DNA from: Mycobacterium sp. PSTR-4-N
GTDB lineage: Bacteria > Actinomycetota > Actinomycetes > Mycobacteriales > Mycobacteriaceae
DNA length: 64,000 nucleotides
Reading direction: 5' to 3'
NCBI RefSeq assembly: GCF_022348085.1
Contig: NZ_JAKRFN010000018.1
Coordinates: 62,001 to 126,000, forward strand
Below the pieces are notes generated by a model that worked only from the letters and a program-made list of their open reading frames with translations, had not been told where the DNA came from and searched no databases. Each line of letters opens with the position of its first letter. The first letter of the stretch is position 1. This document shows positions 17,905 to 27,307 of the stretch, piece by piece. A program made the translations under genes and the position numbers.

Positions 17905-18779
17905 CGAGCGTCGGGCCGGCGCAGCGCGGCACCCGCGGTGGCGCCCAGGACACCGACCACGACGAGACCGATACCGGCGAGCAGGGTGATGTTGAGCCAG
18001 TGGTGCGCACTGTCCTCGGCGGTGCGCACCATCACCTCGGCCACGGTGCGGATGTCGCCGGTGGTTCTGTTGACCGCCGCGTCGATGAAGCGCCGGCCCA
18101 TCTCGATGCCCGCCCAGCCGGCGGCGCCGACCAGCAGCGCCGACACTCCGAGGGCACACAGCGCGCGCCCCTTCGACCGGGCGGCCGCCAGGGTCAGCAG
18201 CGCCAGCAGGCCGGTGAGCACCGCGGCGCCGATGCTCGCCCACGGACCCCAGGTGGCCAGCGGTCGCAGCTTGCCGGGGCGCAGGTCGGGTGATTCGACG
18301 GTGATGGGCACCGTCAGCGTCGGGGGCACGGCGAGGTCGAGGCTGCCGAGCGTGGCGTGAAACGACGGGTCCGACAGCATGGGTGCGATGTCGATCAGCC
18401 ACCGGTCCGTCGAATTGCCCTCGGGTACCGCGCCGGTGAACATCCACCGGTGGGCGATCCGGTTGGCCTGGGCGAACTGACCGGGGAAGCCGGAGTTGCT
18501 GGTGTAGGAGTCGGCGACGGTGCGGACCAGCTGCGGGTTGAGCCGGTAGCCGTTGTCGGCGCCCAGCGCGATGATCTGGGCGCTCAGTTCGCCGGCCATC
18601 GCGTCCTGCAACCGGGGGTCGCCGGCCGCGCGGGCGGCCAGGGCGGCGTACCCGTCCTCGTCGACGATGGTCTTCTGCGCCCACCCGGCGGGGACGGCGA
18701 CGGCCAGCGCGAGCGTGGTCAGCAGCCACAGCATCAGCGTGGCGAGAAAACGCACCGCGTCCCTCCTGTCGGGACGCAC
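17901..18779 (-). CDS. Membrane protein with extracytoplasmic domain
   Basis: This 292-residue protein has an N-terminal helix (about 10-34, possibly a signal anchor) and a roughly 140-residue external domain (VDEDGYAALAARAAGDPRLQDAM onward). Three hydrophobic helices follow (about 175-200, 208-225 and 260-285). It is translationally coupled to the DUF3516 helicase. No enzymatic motif is seen; similar proteins are annotated only as conserved membrane proteins. Confidence 0.7.
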   Translation of the reverse strand: MRPDRRDAVRFLATLMLWLLTTLALAVAVPAGWAQKTIVDEDGYAALAARAAGDPRLQDAMAGELSAQIIALGADNGYRLNPQLVRTVADSYTSNSGFPGQFAQANRIAHRWMFTGAVPEGNSTDRWLIDIAPMLSDPSFHATLGSLDLAVPPTLTVPITVESPDLRPGKLRPLATWGPWASIGAAVLTGLLALLTLAAARSKGRALCALGVSALLVGAAGWAGIEMGRRFIDAAVNRTTGDIRTVAEVMVRTAEDSAHHWLNITLLAGIGLVVVGVLGATAGAALRRPDAR

Positions 18780-18814
18780 GAGCCTTCTGTCGCCGCCGGA
18801 GCGGCTCCGGGGAC

Positions 18815-19672
18815 CTAGTCGGCCAGCGCGCGTCCCACGATCAACGGGTCGGGCCGGCCGACCACCTCGTGGTCCTTGTTGTCGTAGTCGAATTTACTCA
18901 ACACGTAGCGCATGGCGTTGATGCGGGCGCGCTTCTTGTCGTTGCTCTTGACCACCGCCCACGGGGCGATCTCGGTGTCGGTCCAGGCGAACATGTCCTC
19001 TTTGGCCGAGGTGTAGTCGTCCCATTTGTCCAACGACGCCAGATCGGTGGGCGAGAGCTTCCACTGCCGCACCGGGTCGACCTGCCGGATCGTGAAGCGG
19101 GTGCGCTGCTCGGACTGGGTCACCGAGAACCACAGCTTGATCAGGCTGATGCCGTCGTTGACGAGCATCTGCTCGAACAGCGGGGCCTGCCGGATGAACT
19201 CGGCGTGCTGCTGGGGCGAGCAGTACCCCATCACGCGTTCGACGCCGGCACGGTTGTACCAGGACCGGTCGAACAGCACGATCTCCCCGGCGGCGGGCAG
19301 GTGGGTGACGTAGCGCTGGAAGTACCACTGCGTCTGTTCCTTCTCGGTGGGCTTCTCGAGCGCGACGACGCGGGCCCCGCGCGGGTTGAGATGCTCCATG
19401 AAGCGTTTGATCGTGCCGCCCTTGCCTGCGGCGTCGCGACCCTCGAAGACGATCACGTGGCGATGGCCGTGGGCCTGGCTCCACTTCTGCAGCTTCAGCA
19501 GTTCGATCTGCAGCAGCCTCTTCTGTTCCTCGTACTCCGCGCGGGTCATGCGCTCGTCGTACGGATAGTTCTCGCGCCAGGTGTCGACGGTCTCGCCGCT
19601 GGGTTGCAGCACGAGCACGGGGTCGTCATCGTCGTCGTCGAGGACGTGGTAGCCGGAGCTGTCCAGGGTCAC
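18815..19672 (-). CDS. ppk2: Polyphosphate kinase 2
   Basis: The 285-residue protein is a PPK2-family nucleotide kinase that transfers phosphate between polyphosphate and nucleoside diphosphates or monophosphates. The Walker A-like EGRDAAGKGGT is at residues 77-87 and the Walker B-like DRSWYNRAG begins at 135. ERFMRQ-type lid sequences follow. The single-domain length suits class I (NDP-phosphorylating) PPK2. The N-terminus has an unusual run of six aspartates (about 12-17), beyond the conserved core. The start is GTG. The neighbours share no obvious function, so it is probably an independent gene. Confidence 0.92.
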   Translation of the reverse strand: MTLDSSGYHVLDDDDDDPVLVLQPSGETVDTWRENYPYDERMTRAEYEEQKRLLQIELLKLQKWSQAHGHRHVIVFEGRDAAGKGGTIKRFMEHLNPRGARVVALEKPTEKEQTQWYFQRYVTHLPAAGEIVLFDRSWYNRAGVERVMGYCSPQQHAEFIRQAPLFEQMLVNDGISLIKLWFSVTQSEQRTRFTIRQVDPVRQWKLSPTDLASLDKWDDYTSAKEDMFAWTDTEIAPWAVVKSNDKKRARINAMRYVLSKFDYDNKDHEVVGRPDPLIVGRALAD

Positions 19673-19732
19673 CGGCCGACGCTAACCAGCGTCGCCGTCG
19701 AGACGGTGACGGCGAGGTGAACAGCCGGTGGA

Positions 19733-21253
19733 CTACTTGGCGATGCGCTTGGGCCGGATCAGCGCCAGCTTGGTCATCATCGTGTTCATCCGCTTCAGCG
19801 CGCGCTGCGAGTTGTTGTAGTAGTTGCCCCCGGCGCCGACCGCGGTGCGGGGGCTGACCACGGTCTCGATGCGGCAGTACTTGCGCAAACCCTCAGGCCC
19901 GCCGAAGCGCGCACCGATACCCGAGGTCTTCCAGCCGCCCATCGGGGCGGTGGTGCACATCAGGTTCGAGATCACGTCGTTGATGTTGACGCCACCGCAG
20001 TCCAGTTGCAGGGCAACCTCTTTGGCGCGCTCGACATCGCGGGAGAACACGGCCGCGGACAGGCCGTACGGGCTGTCGTTGGCCAGCCGGACCGCGTCGG
20101 CCACCGACGACACCTTCATGATGGGCAGCGTCGGACCGAACGTCTCCTCCGTCATCGCCGCCATCGAGTGATCGACGTCGACCAGCACGGTGGGCTCGTA
20201 GAAGCTGCCGGGACCCGGCCGACGCTTCCCGCCCGTCAACGCCCGCGCACCCTTGGCGAGTGCGTCGGCGACATGACGTTCGGTGACGGCGACCTGGCTG
20301 TCGTCGATCATCGCGCCGAAGTGATGCCCCTCGCCTGCTCCCATCTTCAGGTTCTCGACGTCACGGACCACGGCGGCGACGAACTGGTCGTACACCGGCT
20401 CGAGCACGTACACGCGCTCGACCGACACGCAGGTCTGCCCGGCGTTGAACATCGCACCCCACACCGCGGCGTGGGCGGCCAACTCGATGTCGGCATCCTC
20501 CAGGACGATCATCGGGTCCTTGCCGCCCAGCTCCAAGCTGACCGGGGTCAGCCGACGAGCGGCCCGCTCGGCCACCTTGGCACCGGTGGCGCTCGAGCCG
20601 GTGAACTGGATGTAGTCGCTCACGTCGATGACGGCCTCGGACACCTCCCGGGCGCCCTGGGCCAGCGCCAGCACGTCGGGGGCGCCGGAGTCGAGCCAGC
20701 CGCGCAGCAGCAGTTCAGCGGTCAGCGGGGTGCGCTCCGAGGGCTTGAGCAGGACGGCGCAGCCGGCAGCGAGTGCCCCGATCGCGTCCATCAGCGCGTT
20801 GGCGACGGGGTAGTTCCACGGCGCGATGATGCCGACGACGGGGCGGGGCCGATAGTGCACCTCGATCTTCTTGATCGACAGGAACGGCAGCGCCGCGGGG
20901 CGGGGGTCGGGAGCGAGCGCTTTCTCCATGGTGCGCACGTAGTAGGACAGGATCATCAGGAGCAGCGGCACCTCTTGGGCCGCGTCGGTCGCGGATTTGC
21001 CGGTCTCGGCGATCAGCAGCTCTTCGATCTCCGCGCGGTGGCGGCCCAGCCACACCCCGTACCGCGCCAGGACCTTGGCCCGGCCCGCAGCGCCGCGGGC
21101 CTCCCATTCGCGCTGGGCGTCGCGCAGGGCGGCAGCGGTGCGAGGCACGTCCGCAGCGTCGGTCCAGCGCACCTGGCCGGCCAAAGCGCCGGTCGCGGGG
21201 TTGGTGATGGTGCCGGTTCCGGTGAAGGGCGTGACGTCGGAGGTCGCAGTCAT
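19733..21253 (-). CDS. Aldehyde dehydrogenase family protein
   Basis: This 506-residue NAD(P)+-dependent dehydrogenase has GIIAPWNYP (about 141-149) in the cofactor domain, general base Glu241 in LELGGKDP and nucleophile Cys275 in NAGQTCVS. Overall it resembles the mycobacterial succinate-semialdehyde dehydrogenase-like branch, but the substrate cannot be fixed. A basic C-terminal tail (LKRMNTMMTKLALIRPKRIAK) extends past the usual end and may associate with membrane or lipid. It is not adjacent to the DUF779 gene, unlike typical aldehyde dehydrogenases of that pairing. Confidence 0.9.
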   Translation of the reverse strand: MTATSDVTPFTGTGTITNPATGALAGQVRWTDAADVPRTAAALRDAQREWEARGAAGRAKVLARYGVWLGRHRAEIEELLIAETGKSATDAAQEVPLLLMILSYYVRTMEKALAPDPRPAALPFLSIKKIEVHYRPRPVVGIIAPWNYPVANALMDAIGALAAGCAVLLKPSERTPLTAELLLRGWLDSGAPDVLALAQGAREVSEAVIDVSDYIQFTGSSATGAKVAERAARRLTPVSLELGGKDPMIVLEDADIELAAHAAVWGAMFNAGQTCVSVERVYVLEPVYDQFVAAVVRDVENLKMGAGEGHHFGAMIDDSQVAVTERHVADALAKGARALTGGKRRPGPGSFYEPTVLVDVDHSMAAMTEETFGPTLPIMKVSSVADAVRLANDSPYGLSAAVFSRDVERAKEVALQLDCGGVNINDVISNLMCTTAPMGGWKTSGIGARFGGPEGLRKYCRIETVVSPRTAVGAGGNYYNNSQRALKRMNTMMTKLALIRPKRIAK

Positions 21254-21306
21254 GCCCCTACTCTAACGAGCGGTGTGACGCACGTCGCACGCGGGGTTGA
21301 CAGGTG

Positions 21307-21825
21307 TCAACTTTGCGGTGCGATGCCCCGGATGTAGGCCGCCTGCCCGAGATGCTGGGCGGCGTCGTCGATGATGCTCACCAGTCGCGAGCTCGCGGTC
21401 ACCGGCGGCGCCCAGCGCTCGTCGACGACCCGGGCCAGGTCCTCGCCCGACACCGAGGCGACGTACGACAGGCACTCGCGGTGCACCGCGTGGTAGTAGC
21501 CGGCGAGGAGGTCCGCCGACGCGCGTACCTTGGCCACGTCCTGCGGGGTGTGGCCGTAGCCGTGCGCATCGCGCGGGAGGTCGAGGGCGAAGCGGTCCAC
21601 CCAGCCCTCGCGGAACCAGACCTGCTCGATGCCCGCGATGTCGCACAGCTGGGCATCCTGGATGCGGGCACTGTGCCACAGCAGCCACGTGATGGTGTTG
21701 GCCTCCGGCGTCGGCCGGTAGTAGGCCACCTCGTCGGTCAGACCGTCGGTCAGATCGTCGGCGTGCTCGATCAGGCGGGTGAACGAATCACGCAGGAGCT
21801 CGCGGGCAGCGTCGATGTCGGCCAT
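21307..21825 (-). CDS. DinB-fold protein (mycothiol-dependent enzyme superfamily, DUF664-like)
   Basis: This 172-residue four-helix-bundle protein contains three histidines at typical metal-ligand positions (LLWHSARIQD, YYHAVH, QHLGQAAYIRG). This is the pattern of DinB/YfiT-like and mycothiol-dependent maleylpyruvate-isomerase-like proteins. It may be a mycothiol S-transferase or a related metal enzyme. The ATG at MADIDAARELL is chosen because ten upstream in-frame residues lack family character. Confidence 0.78.
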   Translation of the reverse strand: MADIDAARELLRDSFTRLIEHADDLTDGLTDEVAYYRPTPEANTITWLLWHSARIQDAQLCDIAGIEQVWFREGWVDRFALDLPRDAHGYGHTPQDVAKVRASADLLAGYYHAVHRECLSYVASVSGEDLARVVDERWAPPVTASSRLVSIIDDAAQHLGQAAYIRGIAPQS

Positions 21826-21859
21826 GCTGCCCAAGCTACGCCCGCCGTCGGACACGTGG

Positions 21860-23194
21860 TCACCACGACAGGTCAGGTTCGGCGTCTCCTTCTCTCATCC
21901 CGAATTCGTCGCCCGGGCGGTGCACCGTGGCCCCGAACTCCGTCGCGCACTGCCACCGCGCCTGCCGGTGCAGCGCCCACGACGCCCGGCACACCACGTG
22001 GGCGGCCCCCTCGCTGACATGCACCTCGGCGACGCCGGGTCGCGCACAGGCGGCGACGAGGTCGGCCACGCCCTGCACGGACAGCACGGGCCGTCCGGTC
22101 ACGGCGACGACGAACCGGGTGCGACGCCGAATGTCGTCGGGCACCGGACCGACACGGATGCGGTCATCCTGCAGATGAGCTCGCGCGCACAGCGACTCCG
22201 CTCCCGCGCCCGTGATCCATACACCGACGTCGTGAGCGAGGAAGCCGGCGAGCGTCGCGACGAGGGACCCCAGTCCGTGCTCGTCGGCATCGATTTCGAC
22301 TGCCACGTCGGGGATCTCGTAGCGCAGACCATGGGTGCGTGCCGCCGGATCGGTGATCAGCCTCGCCAGCGCAAGAGCCTCGGCGTTCTTGGCGGCGGCC
22401 CGGTCCGACACCTCACGACCCGCCCAGTCGGGACCGTTGTGCCACGCCACCGCCCGGCGCGCGTGGTGGAACACCGCGCCACAGACCGCGGCCCGGTGCG
22501 CGAACTCCCAGTCTTCTCCGCCGTACCGGTCGAACGACTCGTCGAAACCTCCGCAGTAATCGAACAGTTCTCTGCTGCAACACATCACCGAGCTGATCAC
22601 GTAGCGGTAGGCGGTGTGGTCGGCGATGGCGAGGTCCCCGGTACGGGCATACGCGTCGGTGAGCCAGCGCGGTTCACCCAGCACCACCGGGGTGCGCTCG
22701 CCCGCCCACCATCGCGCCACGTCGGCCGCCGACCAGCCGTCGAGGCGGGCATGGCGCCGCCGACCGACCACCAACGCATCCGGTAGCAGCGACGGTAACC
22801 GCGAGATCTCCCGCAGGTAACCGGGTTCCGGCACGGTGTCGGCGTCGAGGAAACAGAGGATCTCGCCGGCGGTGGCGGCGGCACCGAGGTTGCGGGCCGC
22901 CGCGGCGCGGAATCCGCGGTCGGGTTGCCGAACCACTCTGCACCGCAACGACGTCGACGAGATGTCGGGCGGCACCGGGGAGCCGTCGTCGGCGACCGCG
23001 ACCTCGACCAGGTGCAGGGGGTAGTCCTGCAGCTCCAGCGCGGCGAGCAGCCGGTCCAGATCGTCCTGCTGGTCGTAGAACGGCACCACGACGGCGATAC
23101 TCGCGTCGCGTCCCGGCCTGCCGTCCAGCACGTCCCACCGGTTGCCCGCCACACAGAACCTGCCGTCCGGCAGGGGAAACAGCTCCGGTGTCAT
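21860..23194 (-). CDS. Family 2 glycosyltransferase with galactosyltransferase-type C-terminal motif
   Basis: The 444-residue GT-A enzyme opens with VVVPFYDQQDDLDRLLAAL, followed by VADDGSP and the divalent-metal motif FLDADTVPEPGYL. GGFDESFDRYGGEDWEFAHRA matches the Glyco_transf_7C element that selects the acceptor. A further 200 residues after it have no recognised domain. The start overlaps the upstream glycosyltransferase stop by ATGA, making it the last gene of the three-gene minus-strand arm of the glycan cluster. Donor and acceptor sugars are unknown. Confidence 0.85.
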   Translation of the reverse strand: MTPELFPLPDGRFCVAGNRWDVLDGRPGRDASIAVVVPFYDQQDDLDRLLAALELQDYPLHLVEVAVADDGSPVPPDISSTSLRCRVVRQPDRGFRAAAARNLGAAATAGEILCFLDADTVPEPGYLREISRLPSLLPDALVVGRRRHARLDGWSAADVARWWAGERTPVVLGEPRWLTDAYARTGDLAIADHTAYRYVISSVMCCSRELFDYCGGFDESFDRYGGEDWEFAHRAAVCGAVFHHARRAVAWHNGPDWAGREVSDRAAAKNAEALALARLITDPAARTHGLRYEIPDVAVEIDADEHGLGSLVATLAGFLAHDVGVWITGAGAESLCARAHLQDDRIRVGPVPDDIRRRTRFVVAVTGRPVLSVQGVADLVAACARPGVAEVHVSEGAAHVVCRASWALHRQARWQCATEFGATVHRPGDEFGMREGDAEPDLSW

Positions 23195-24153
23195 CGGTGC
23201 CACCTGTCGAAGAAGGCGCGGTAGGCACGCGCGGTGTCCGACGGTGACGGCCGCGGTACCGACTCGTCGGTCAGCCAGGTGGACAGCGGATCATCGAGCG
23301 CAGCGCGGATCGCCCCACCCAGTCCGCGCGGCGGGTACAGCGTGAGCATGCCGGGATTGCGGTCGGCGATCTCGCGGGTGTAGCGATTCGTCGCCACCAG
23401 GGGGCGGCGCGCCGCCGACAGCCACGAACCCAGTGAGCCCGACGCCGATACGTGCGTGTGCGCGACGACGGGCACCGTCACGCGTTGCAGCACGTCGATC
23501 AACTCGTCGTCGCCCACGTGCCCCGTCACGTGGAAGCACCGGCCCTGTTCGGCGGCGCGCCCCGTCAGGTCGGTCACCAGATCGTCGTGCCCGGAGGAGG
23601 GTTCGCCGATCGCGTGGACCTCGACGTCCCGCGGCAGATTTGCAGCAGCCGCGATCACCTCCTCGTGCCCCTTGCCGGGGTACAGGAAGCCGAACACGCC
23701 GATGGTGCGCACCTCCGCGGGGCGGCGACGAACCGGCGCCGGTCGTCCGATCGGTAACGGGATCACCGCGACCGACGACACGTCGACACCGATGTCCCGC
23801 AACAGCTCTCGCTCGTGCTCGCTGCTCACGGCCACACCGGCAGAGCGTGCGGCGACGTCGGCGTATGCCCTCGCACGCCGGTCGGCGTTGCGGCCGTCGG
23901 AGCGCTGCGGCAGATCGTGCAGCGTCACGGTGACGCGGGCGCGGGCAGCGATCGCCGCGACGGCGCAGGCCGCCGCTTCCGGGGTGTCCCCGAAGAGCCG
24001 GTCGGTGAACTGCAGATGCACCCCGTCCTCGCCGACGTTGCTCAGCAGGCCCTCGACGTCGGGCGACCACACATGCCGCAGGCTCAGCGCGAGCCCGAAG
24101 CGGACCACGCCGTGGTGGCGTGGTCCCACGAGGGCCTGCGTCACCTCGCTCAC
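23191..24153 (-). CDS. Glycosyltransferase, GT-B fold (GT4-like)
   Basis: In this 320-residue protein the C-terminal nucleotide-sugar half has IGVFGFLYPGKGHEEVIAAAA and VTVPVVAHTHVSASGSLGSWLSAARRPLVAT, typical of GT4-like enzymes though weaker than canonical. The GTG start overlaps the stop of the WcbI-like gene (GTGA). No membrane helix is present, so it acts in the cytosol. The donor is unknown. Confidence 0.78.
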   Translation of the reverse strand: MSEVTQALVGPRHHGVVRFGLALSLRHVWSPDVEGLLSNVGEDGVHLQFTDRLFGDTPEAAACAVAAIAARARVTVTLHDLPQRSDGRNADRRARAYADVAARSAGVAVSSEHERELLRDIGVDVSSVAVIPLPIGRPAPVRRRPAEVRTIGVFGFLYPGKGHEEVIAAAANLPRDVEVHAIGEPSSGHDDLVTDLTGRAAEQGRCFHVTGHVGDDELIDVLQRVTVPVVAHTHVSASGSLGSWLSAARRPLVATNRYTREIADRNPGMLTLYPPRGLGGAIRAALDDPLSTWLTDESVPRPSPSDTARAYRAFFDRWHR

Positions 24154-25052
24154 AGAAGTCCCAGTGAATCCATGACGTTTCCGTGACGCTGCACGGCGAG
24201 GTCGAGGAAGTCGGGGTTGCGTCCGTACCACCGCAGCTGCGCGGAGTGGACGTCCTCGGGCGCGATCGTGGTGCCGTGCTGACACCAGGCCCGCCGCGGC
24301 GTCCCGGACAGTCCCAGTGCGCCGAGCACCCGCGCCTCCAACGGCGCGGTCACCGACGACAGCAGGACGGTGTCGAGGGAGCCGACGGTCACCGTCGCTC
24401 CGAGGTGGTCCAGGATGCGGCCGGCCAGGGCGATCAACACTGCATTACCGGGGTGGTTGATCGTGTGTGCCGCGTCTACGCCCAAGCCCGCCAACAGATC
24501 CGAGACGCCGACGTCACAGTCTCTGGCTTCCCGCATCGCCAGCTCGTCGCGACTGAGGGCGGCCACCGTCCGGAGCTGTTCTGCGCTGACCTCGACGTCC
24601 CACGGGTCGTCGGGCGAGCGCCCCGCCCGCGCCGCCGCGATGGTCCGCAGGTCGTGGTACGGCACCACCGGAGGTGTCAGCGATCGGTCGGCGGGACGGC
24701 GCACGATGACCTGGAAAGGATAGAGCCCGGCGTAGCGGATCACCGGCCAACGAACCACCCGGGCACCGGCATTCAGTCGCTCGACCAGTTGGCCCGTCCC
24801 CACGGGCAGGCCCCGGTAATCGGGCCGGACCGGTTGGCTGAGCAAGACCGCAGCCTGCCCCAGCAATGCGTCGAGATGAGGCAGATCCTGTTGTGTCAGT
24901 TCATGAACCGGCGGAATCCGCACCGTCCGGTACGGCCGTGCCGGCACGCTGTCGAGCACCCGGCGCAGCGCCTCGGCCTGACAATTGCCGACGACCAACC
25001 ACAGCGGCTCGTCGTGCGCTGACTGCTCGGCGGGCGAGCTGGAGAAGTCCAC
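24150..25052 (-). CDS. WcbI-like polysaccharide-biosynthesis protein
   Basis: The 300-residue protein opens with LWLVVGNCQAEALRRVL, the signature of the WcbI family. That family is found in capsule loci and thought to be acetyl-transferring. Later features are RWPVIRYAGLYPFQ and INHPGNAVLIALA, both typical of the family. It is the promoter-proximal gene of the minus-strand arm. The GTG start lies within the left arm of an inverted repeat at 25050-25081. It probably acylates a sugar made by the neighbouring transferases. Confidence 0.8.
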   Translation of the reverse strand: MDFSSSPAEQSAHDEPLWLVVGNCQAEALRRVLDSVPARPYRTVRIPPVHELTQQDLPHLDALLGQAAVLLSQPVRPDYRGLPVGTGQLVERLNAGARVVRWPVIRYAGLYPFQVIVRRPADRSLTPPVVPYHDLRTIAAARAGRSPDDPWDVEVSAEQLRTVAALSRDELAMREARDCDVGVSDLLAGLGVDAAHTINHPGNAVLIALAGRILDHLGATVTVGSLDTVLLSSVTAPLEARVLGALGLSGTPRRAWCQHGTTIAPEDVHSAQLRWYGRNPDFLDLAVQRHGNVMDSLGLL

Positions 25053-25081
25053 GCCGAGAGGTTACGTGTCACCTCGGCGTG
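25050..25081. promoter_or_regulatory. Palindrome at the divergent glycan-cluster promoter
   Basis: CACGCCGAG (25050-25058) and CTCGGCGTG (25073-25081) form a perfect 9-base inverted repeat with a 14-base gap. The left arm includes the start codon of the WcbI-like gene. TATATC follows immediately and may be part of a -10 element on either strand. A protein bound here would control the minus arm and possibly the plus arm, which starts 68 bases further on. Confidence 0.45.
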
Positions 25082-25148
25082 GTATATCTTTCCCCAGAGC
25101 AATCGTCGAGACAGCGGCGAGACTGATCGCCTCTGTCGAAAGGATTGT

Positions 25149-26201
25149 GTGAATCTGATTCGTGTTGCCTCCGTTCCGGCTGCACACCCGTACATCACCG
25201 CCACCGTGGACACCACGCTCGTGACGCTGCTCCCCGATCCGGTTCCTCCGGATGCGAGCCAGCCGGGCCAATGGTGGCCGCCACAATGGCTCGATCCGCA
25301 GTACGTGCTCGCACATGTCGCCGAGATCGACGTCCTGCACGTGCATTTCGGGTTCGAGAGCATCGAGCACGACGATCTCGTGGCCGTCGCCGACGTACTC
25401 GCCGCCTATGGCGTCCCGCTCGTGGTCACCGTGCACGACCTCGCGAACCCGCATCTCGAGGACCAGACCGGTCACCACGCCAAGCTCGGCACCCTGCTGC
25501 ACCGCGCGGATGCCGTGATCACCCTCACCGACGGCGCGGCCCGGGAGGTCCGTGATCGGTGGGGCGTCGCGGCGACGGTGCTGCCGCACCCGCACCTGCT
25601 GCCGATCGACCAGGTCGGGTCACCGCGCGAGCACCGCACCGAGCCCGTCGTCGCCATCCATGCGAAGTTCCTGCGGGCGAACATCGACCCGTGGCCGGTG
25701 ATGGACACACTGCTTGCAGCGCAGCATGTTTCGCTGCGGCTGGATCTCGATGGCAACGCTCTTGACTCACCTCGGGCCGACGAGCATTTGGCCGATCGGC
25801 TGGCGGCCTACCGGGCGCGCGGTGTCGACGTCCGGGTCCATCCACCGTTCACCGACGCCGAACTCGTCGGCTTCCTCCACGACATCGACATCCTGGTGCT
25901 GCCCTACCGCTTCGGCACCCACTCCGGCTGGGTCGAGGCCTGCCACGACAGCGGTGTCGTTCCTGTGGTCCCCGACTGCGGACATCTGCACGAACAACGG
26001 CCCTGCACCACCTTCGGTTTCGGCATCGGGCGCTTCGACCGAGCCGGCCTGCTGGCGGCCGTCGCCGACGCGCTCGGACAGATCGGGGAACGAACAGACG
26101 ACCTAACCCGCCGGCGCGTGCGGGCCGCAGAGCGCGACCAGGTGCGGCAGGACACCGCGCGGCTCTACCGCGGACTGTGCCGGAGTGCGAGAACCGCATG
26201 A
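25149..26201 (+). CDS. Glycosyltransferase, GT4-like
   Basis: This 350-residue GT-B protein contains VTVHDLANPH after the first Rossmann strands and DAVITLTDGAAREV at the domain linker. IDILVLPYRFGTHSGWVEACHDSGVVPVVPDCGHL forms the nucleotide-sugar site. The last stretch replaces the usual E-x7-E with a variant, so donor preference may differ from typical GT4 enzymes. A good AAAGGA ribosome site precedes the GTG start. It heads the plus-strand arm and overlaps the next gene by four bases. Confidence 0.8.
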   Translation: MNLIRVASVPAAHPYITATVDTTLVTLLPDPVPPDASQPGQWWPPQWLDPQYVLAHVAEIDVLHVHFGFESIEHDDLVAVADVLAAYGVPLVVTVHDLANPHLEDQTGHHAKLGTLLHRADAVITLTDGAAREVRDRWGVAATVLPHPHLLPIDQVGSPREHRTEPVVAIHAKFLRANIDPWPVMDTLLAAQHVSLRLDLDGNALDSPRADEHLADRLAAYRARGVDVRVHPPFTDAELVGFLHDIDILVLPYRFGTHSGWVEACHDSGVVPVVPDCGHLHEQRPCTTFGFGIGRFDRAGLLAAVADALGQIGERTDDLTRRRVRAAERDQVRQDTARLYRGLCRSARTA

Positions 26202-27307
26202 GCGCACGCCCGTTACGCATCGCGCTTCTGGCCTCGTCCCGCTACCCGGTACGGCAACCGTTCGCCGGCGGACTGGAAGCGTTCGTGTTCGAACTCGCTC
26301 ACGGCCTCACCGCTGCGGGACACCACGTCACCGTGTTCGCCGCGCCGGGCTCCGACATGGGCCTGCCATGGAACGTGGTGCCGCTGCGCACCCTGCACAT
26401 GAGCGAGGAAACCCGCCGTCTCGATCCCACGACTCCTGAATGGGTGGTGCAGGAGACGCACGCCTACCTGTCGGTGATGGTGGGCCTGGGCCGGGCCGAG
26501 CTCGGTGCGTTCGACGTCATCCACAACCACAGTCCGCATTACCTGCCGCTTGCCATGGCCCACACCGTCGACGCCCCCATGCTGACCACGCTGCACACCC
26601 CTCCCCTGAAGTGGCAGGAGCAGGCGGTCGCACTCCCCGGCGGCGTGGCCAGCAGCTTCGTCGCCGTCAGTGAGTTCACCGCGCGGCAGTGGTCTCCGAT
26701 CAGCGGGCCCATCCCGGTGATCCTCAACGGAGTGGACATGGCACACCGGCCGATGGGTCCTGGCGGCCATTACGCCGTGTGGACGGGGCGACTGGTGCCG
26801 GAGAAGGGCGTCACCTCGGCCATCGCCGCGGCGCGCGCTGCAGGCATCCCGTTGCGCATCGCCGGACCGATCGGCGACTCCGTGTATTTCGACGCCGCGG
26901 TGCGCCCTCTGCTGGGCGACGGCGTCGTCTACGACGGACACCTGCGGCGTGACGACCTGAACCTGCTGGTCGGCGGCGCGGCGGTCGCACTGGTGACCCC
27001 CCACTGGGACGAGCCCTACGGCCGCGTCGTCGCCGAAGCGCTCGCCGCAGGCACGCCCGTCGCGGCGTTCGCCCGCGGCGGGATCCCCGAGATCATCGAC
27101 GAATCGTGCGGCCGGCTCGCGGCGCCCGGAGACATCGACGGGCTGAGCCTGGCCCTGCTCGACGCCATGAGGCTGAACCGGAGCGACGCGCGCGCCCGCG
27201 CCGAGCGCTGTTGCTCGCACGAGGTGATGGTGTCGCGGTATCTCGACCAGTATCGACAGCTGCTGTGCGCTCCGGGAATCTCGGCGATGGACGGCGTGTC
27301 GGCGTGA
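26198..27307 (+). CDS. Family 4 glycosyltransferase
   Basis: The 369-residue protein is a canonical GT4 enzyme. It begins RIALLASSRYPVRQPFAGGLEAFV with the N-terminal glycine-rich acceptor loop, then has VIHNHSPHY and WTGRLVPEKGV. The donor-binding ALVTPHWDEPYGRVVAEALAAGTPVAAF carries the E-x7-E pair. The chosen ATG overlaps the previous stop. It probably adds a hexose from a nucleotide donor; linkage and acceptor are unknown. Confidence 0.88.
   Translation: MSARPLRIALLASSRYPVRQPFAGGLEAFVFELAHGLTAAGHHVTVFAAPGSDMGLPWNVVPLRTLHMSEETRRLDPTTPEWVVQETHAYLSVMVGLGRAELGAFDVIHNHSPHYLPLAMAHTVDAPMLTTLHTPPLKWQEQAVALPGGVASSFVAVSEFTARQWSPISGPIPVILNGVDMAHRPMGPGGHYAVWTGRLVPEKGVTSAIAAARAAGIPLRIAGPIGDSVYFDAAVRPLLGDGVVYDGHLRRDDLNLLVGGAAVALVTPHWDEPYGRVVAEALAAGTPVAAFARGGIPEIIDESCGRLAAPGDIDGLSLALLDAMRLNRSDARARAERCCSHEVMVSRYLDQYRQLLCAPGISAMDGVSA

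Noticed and set aside
19733..21253. The aldehyde dehydrogenase as partner of the DUF779 gene
   Set aside because: It is 17 kb away among unrelated genes and its sequence resembles another branch, so no functional pairing can be supported.
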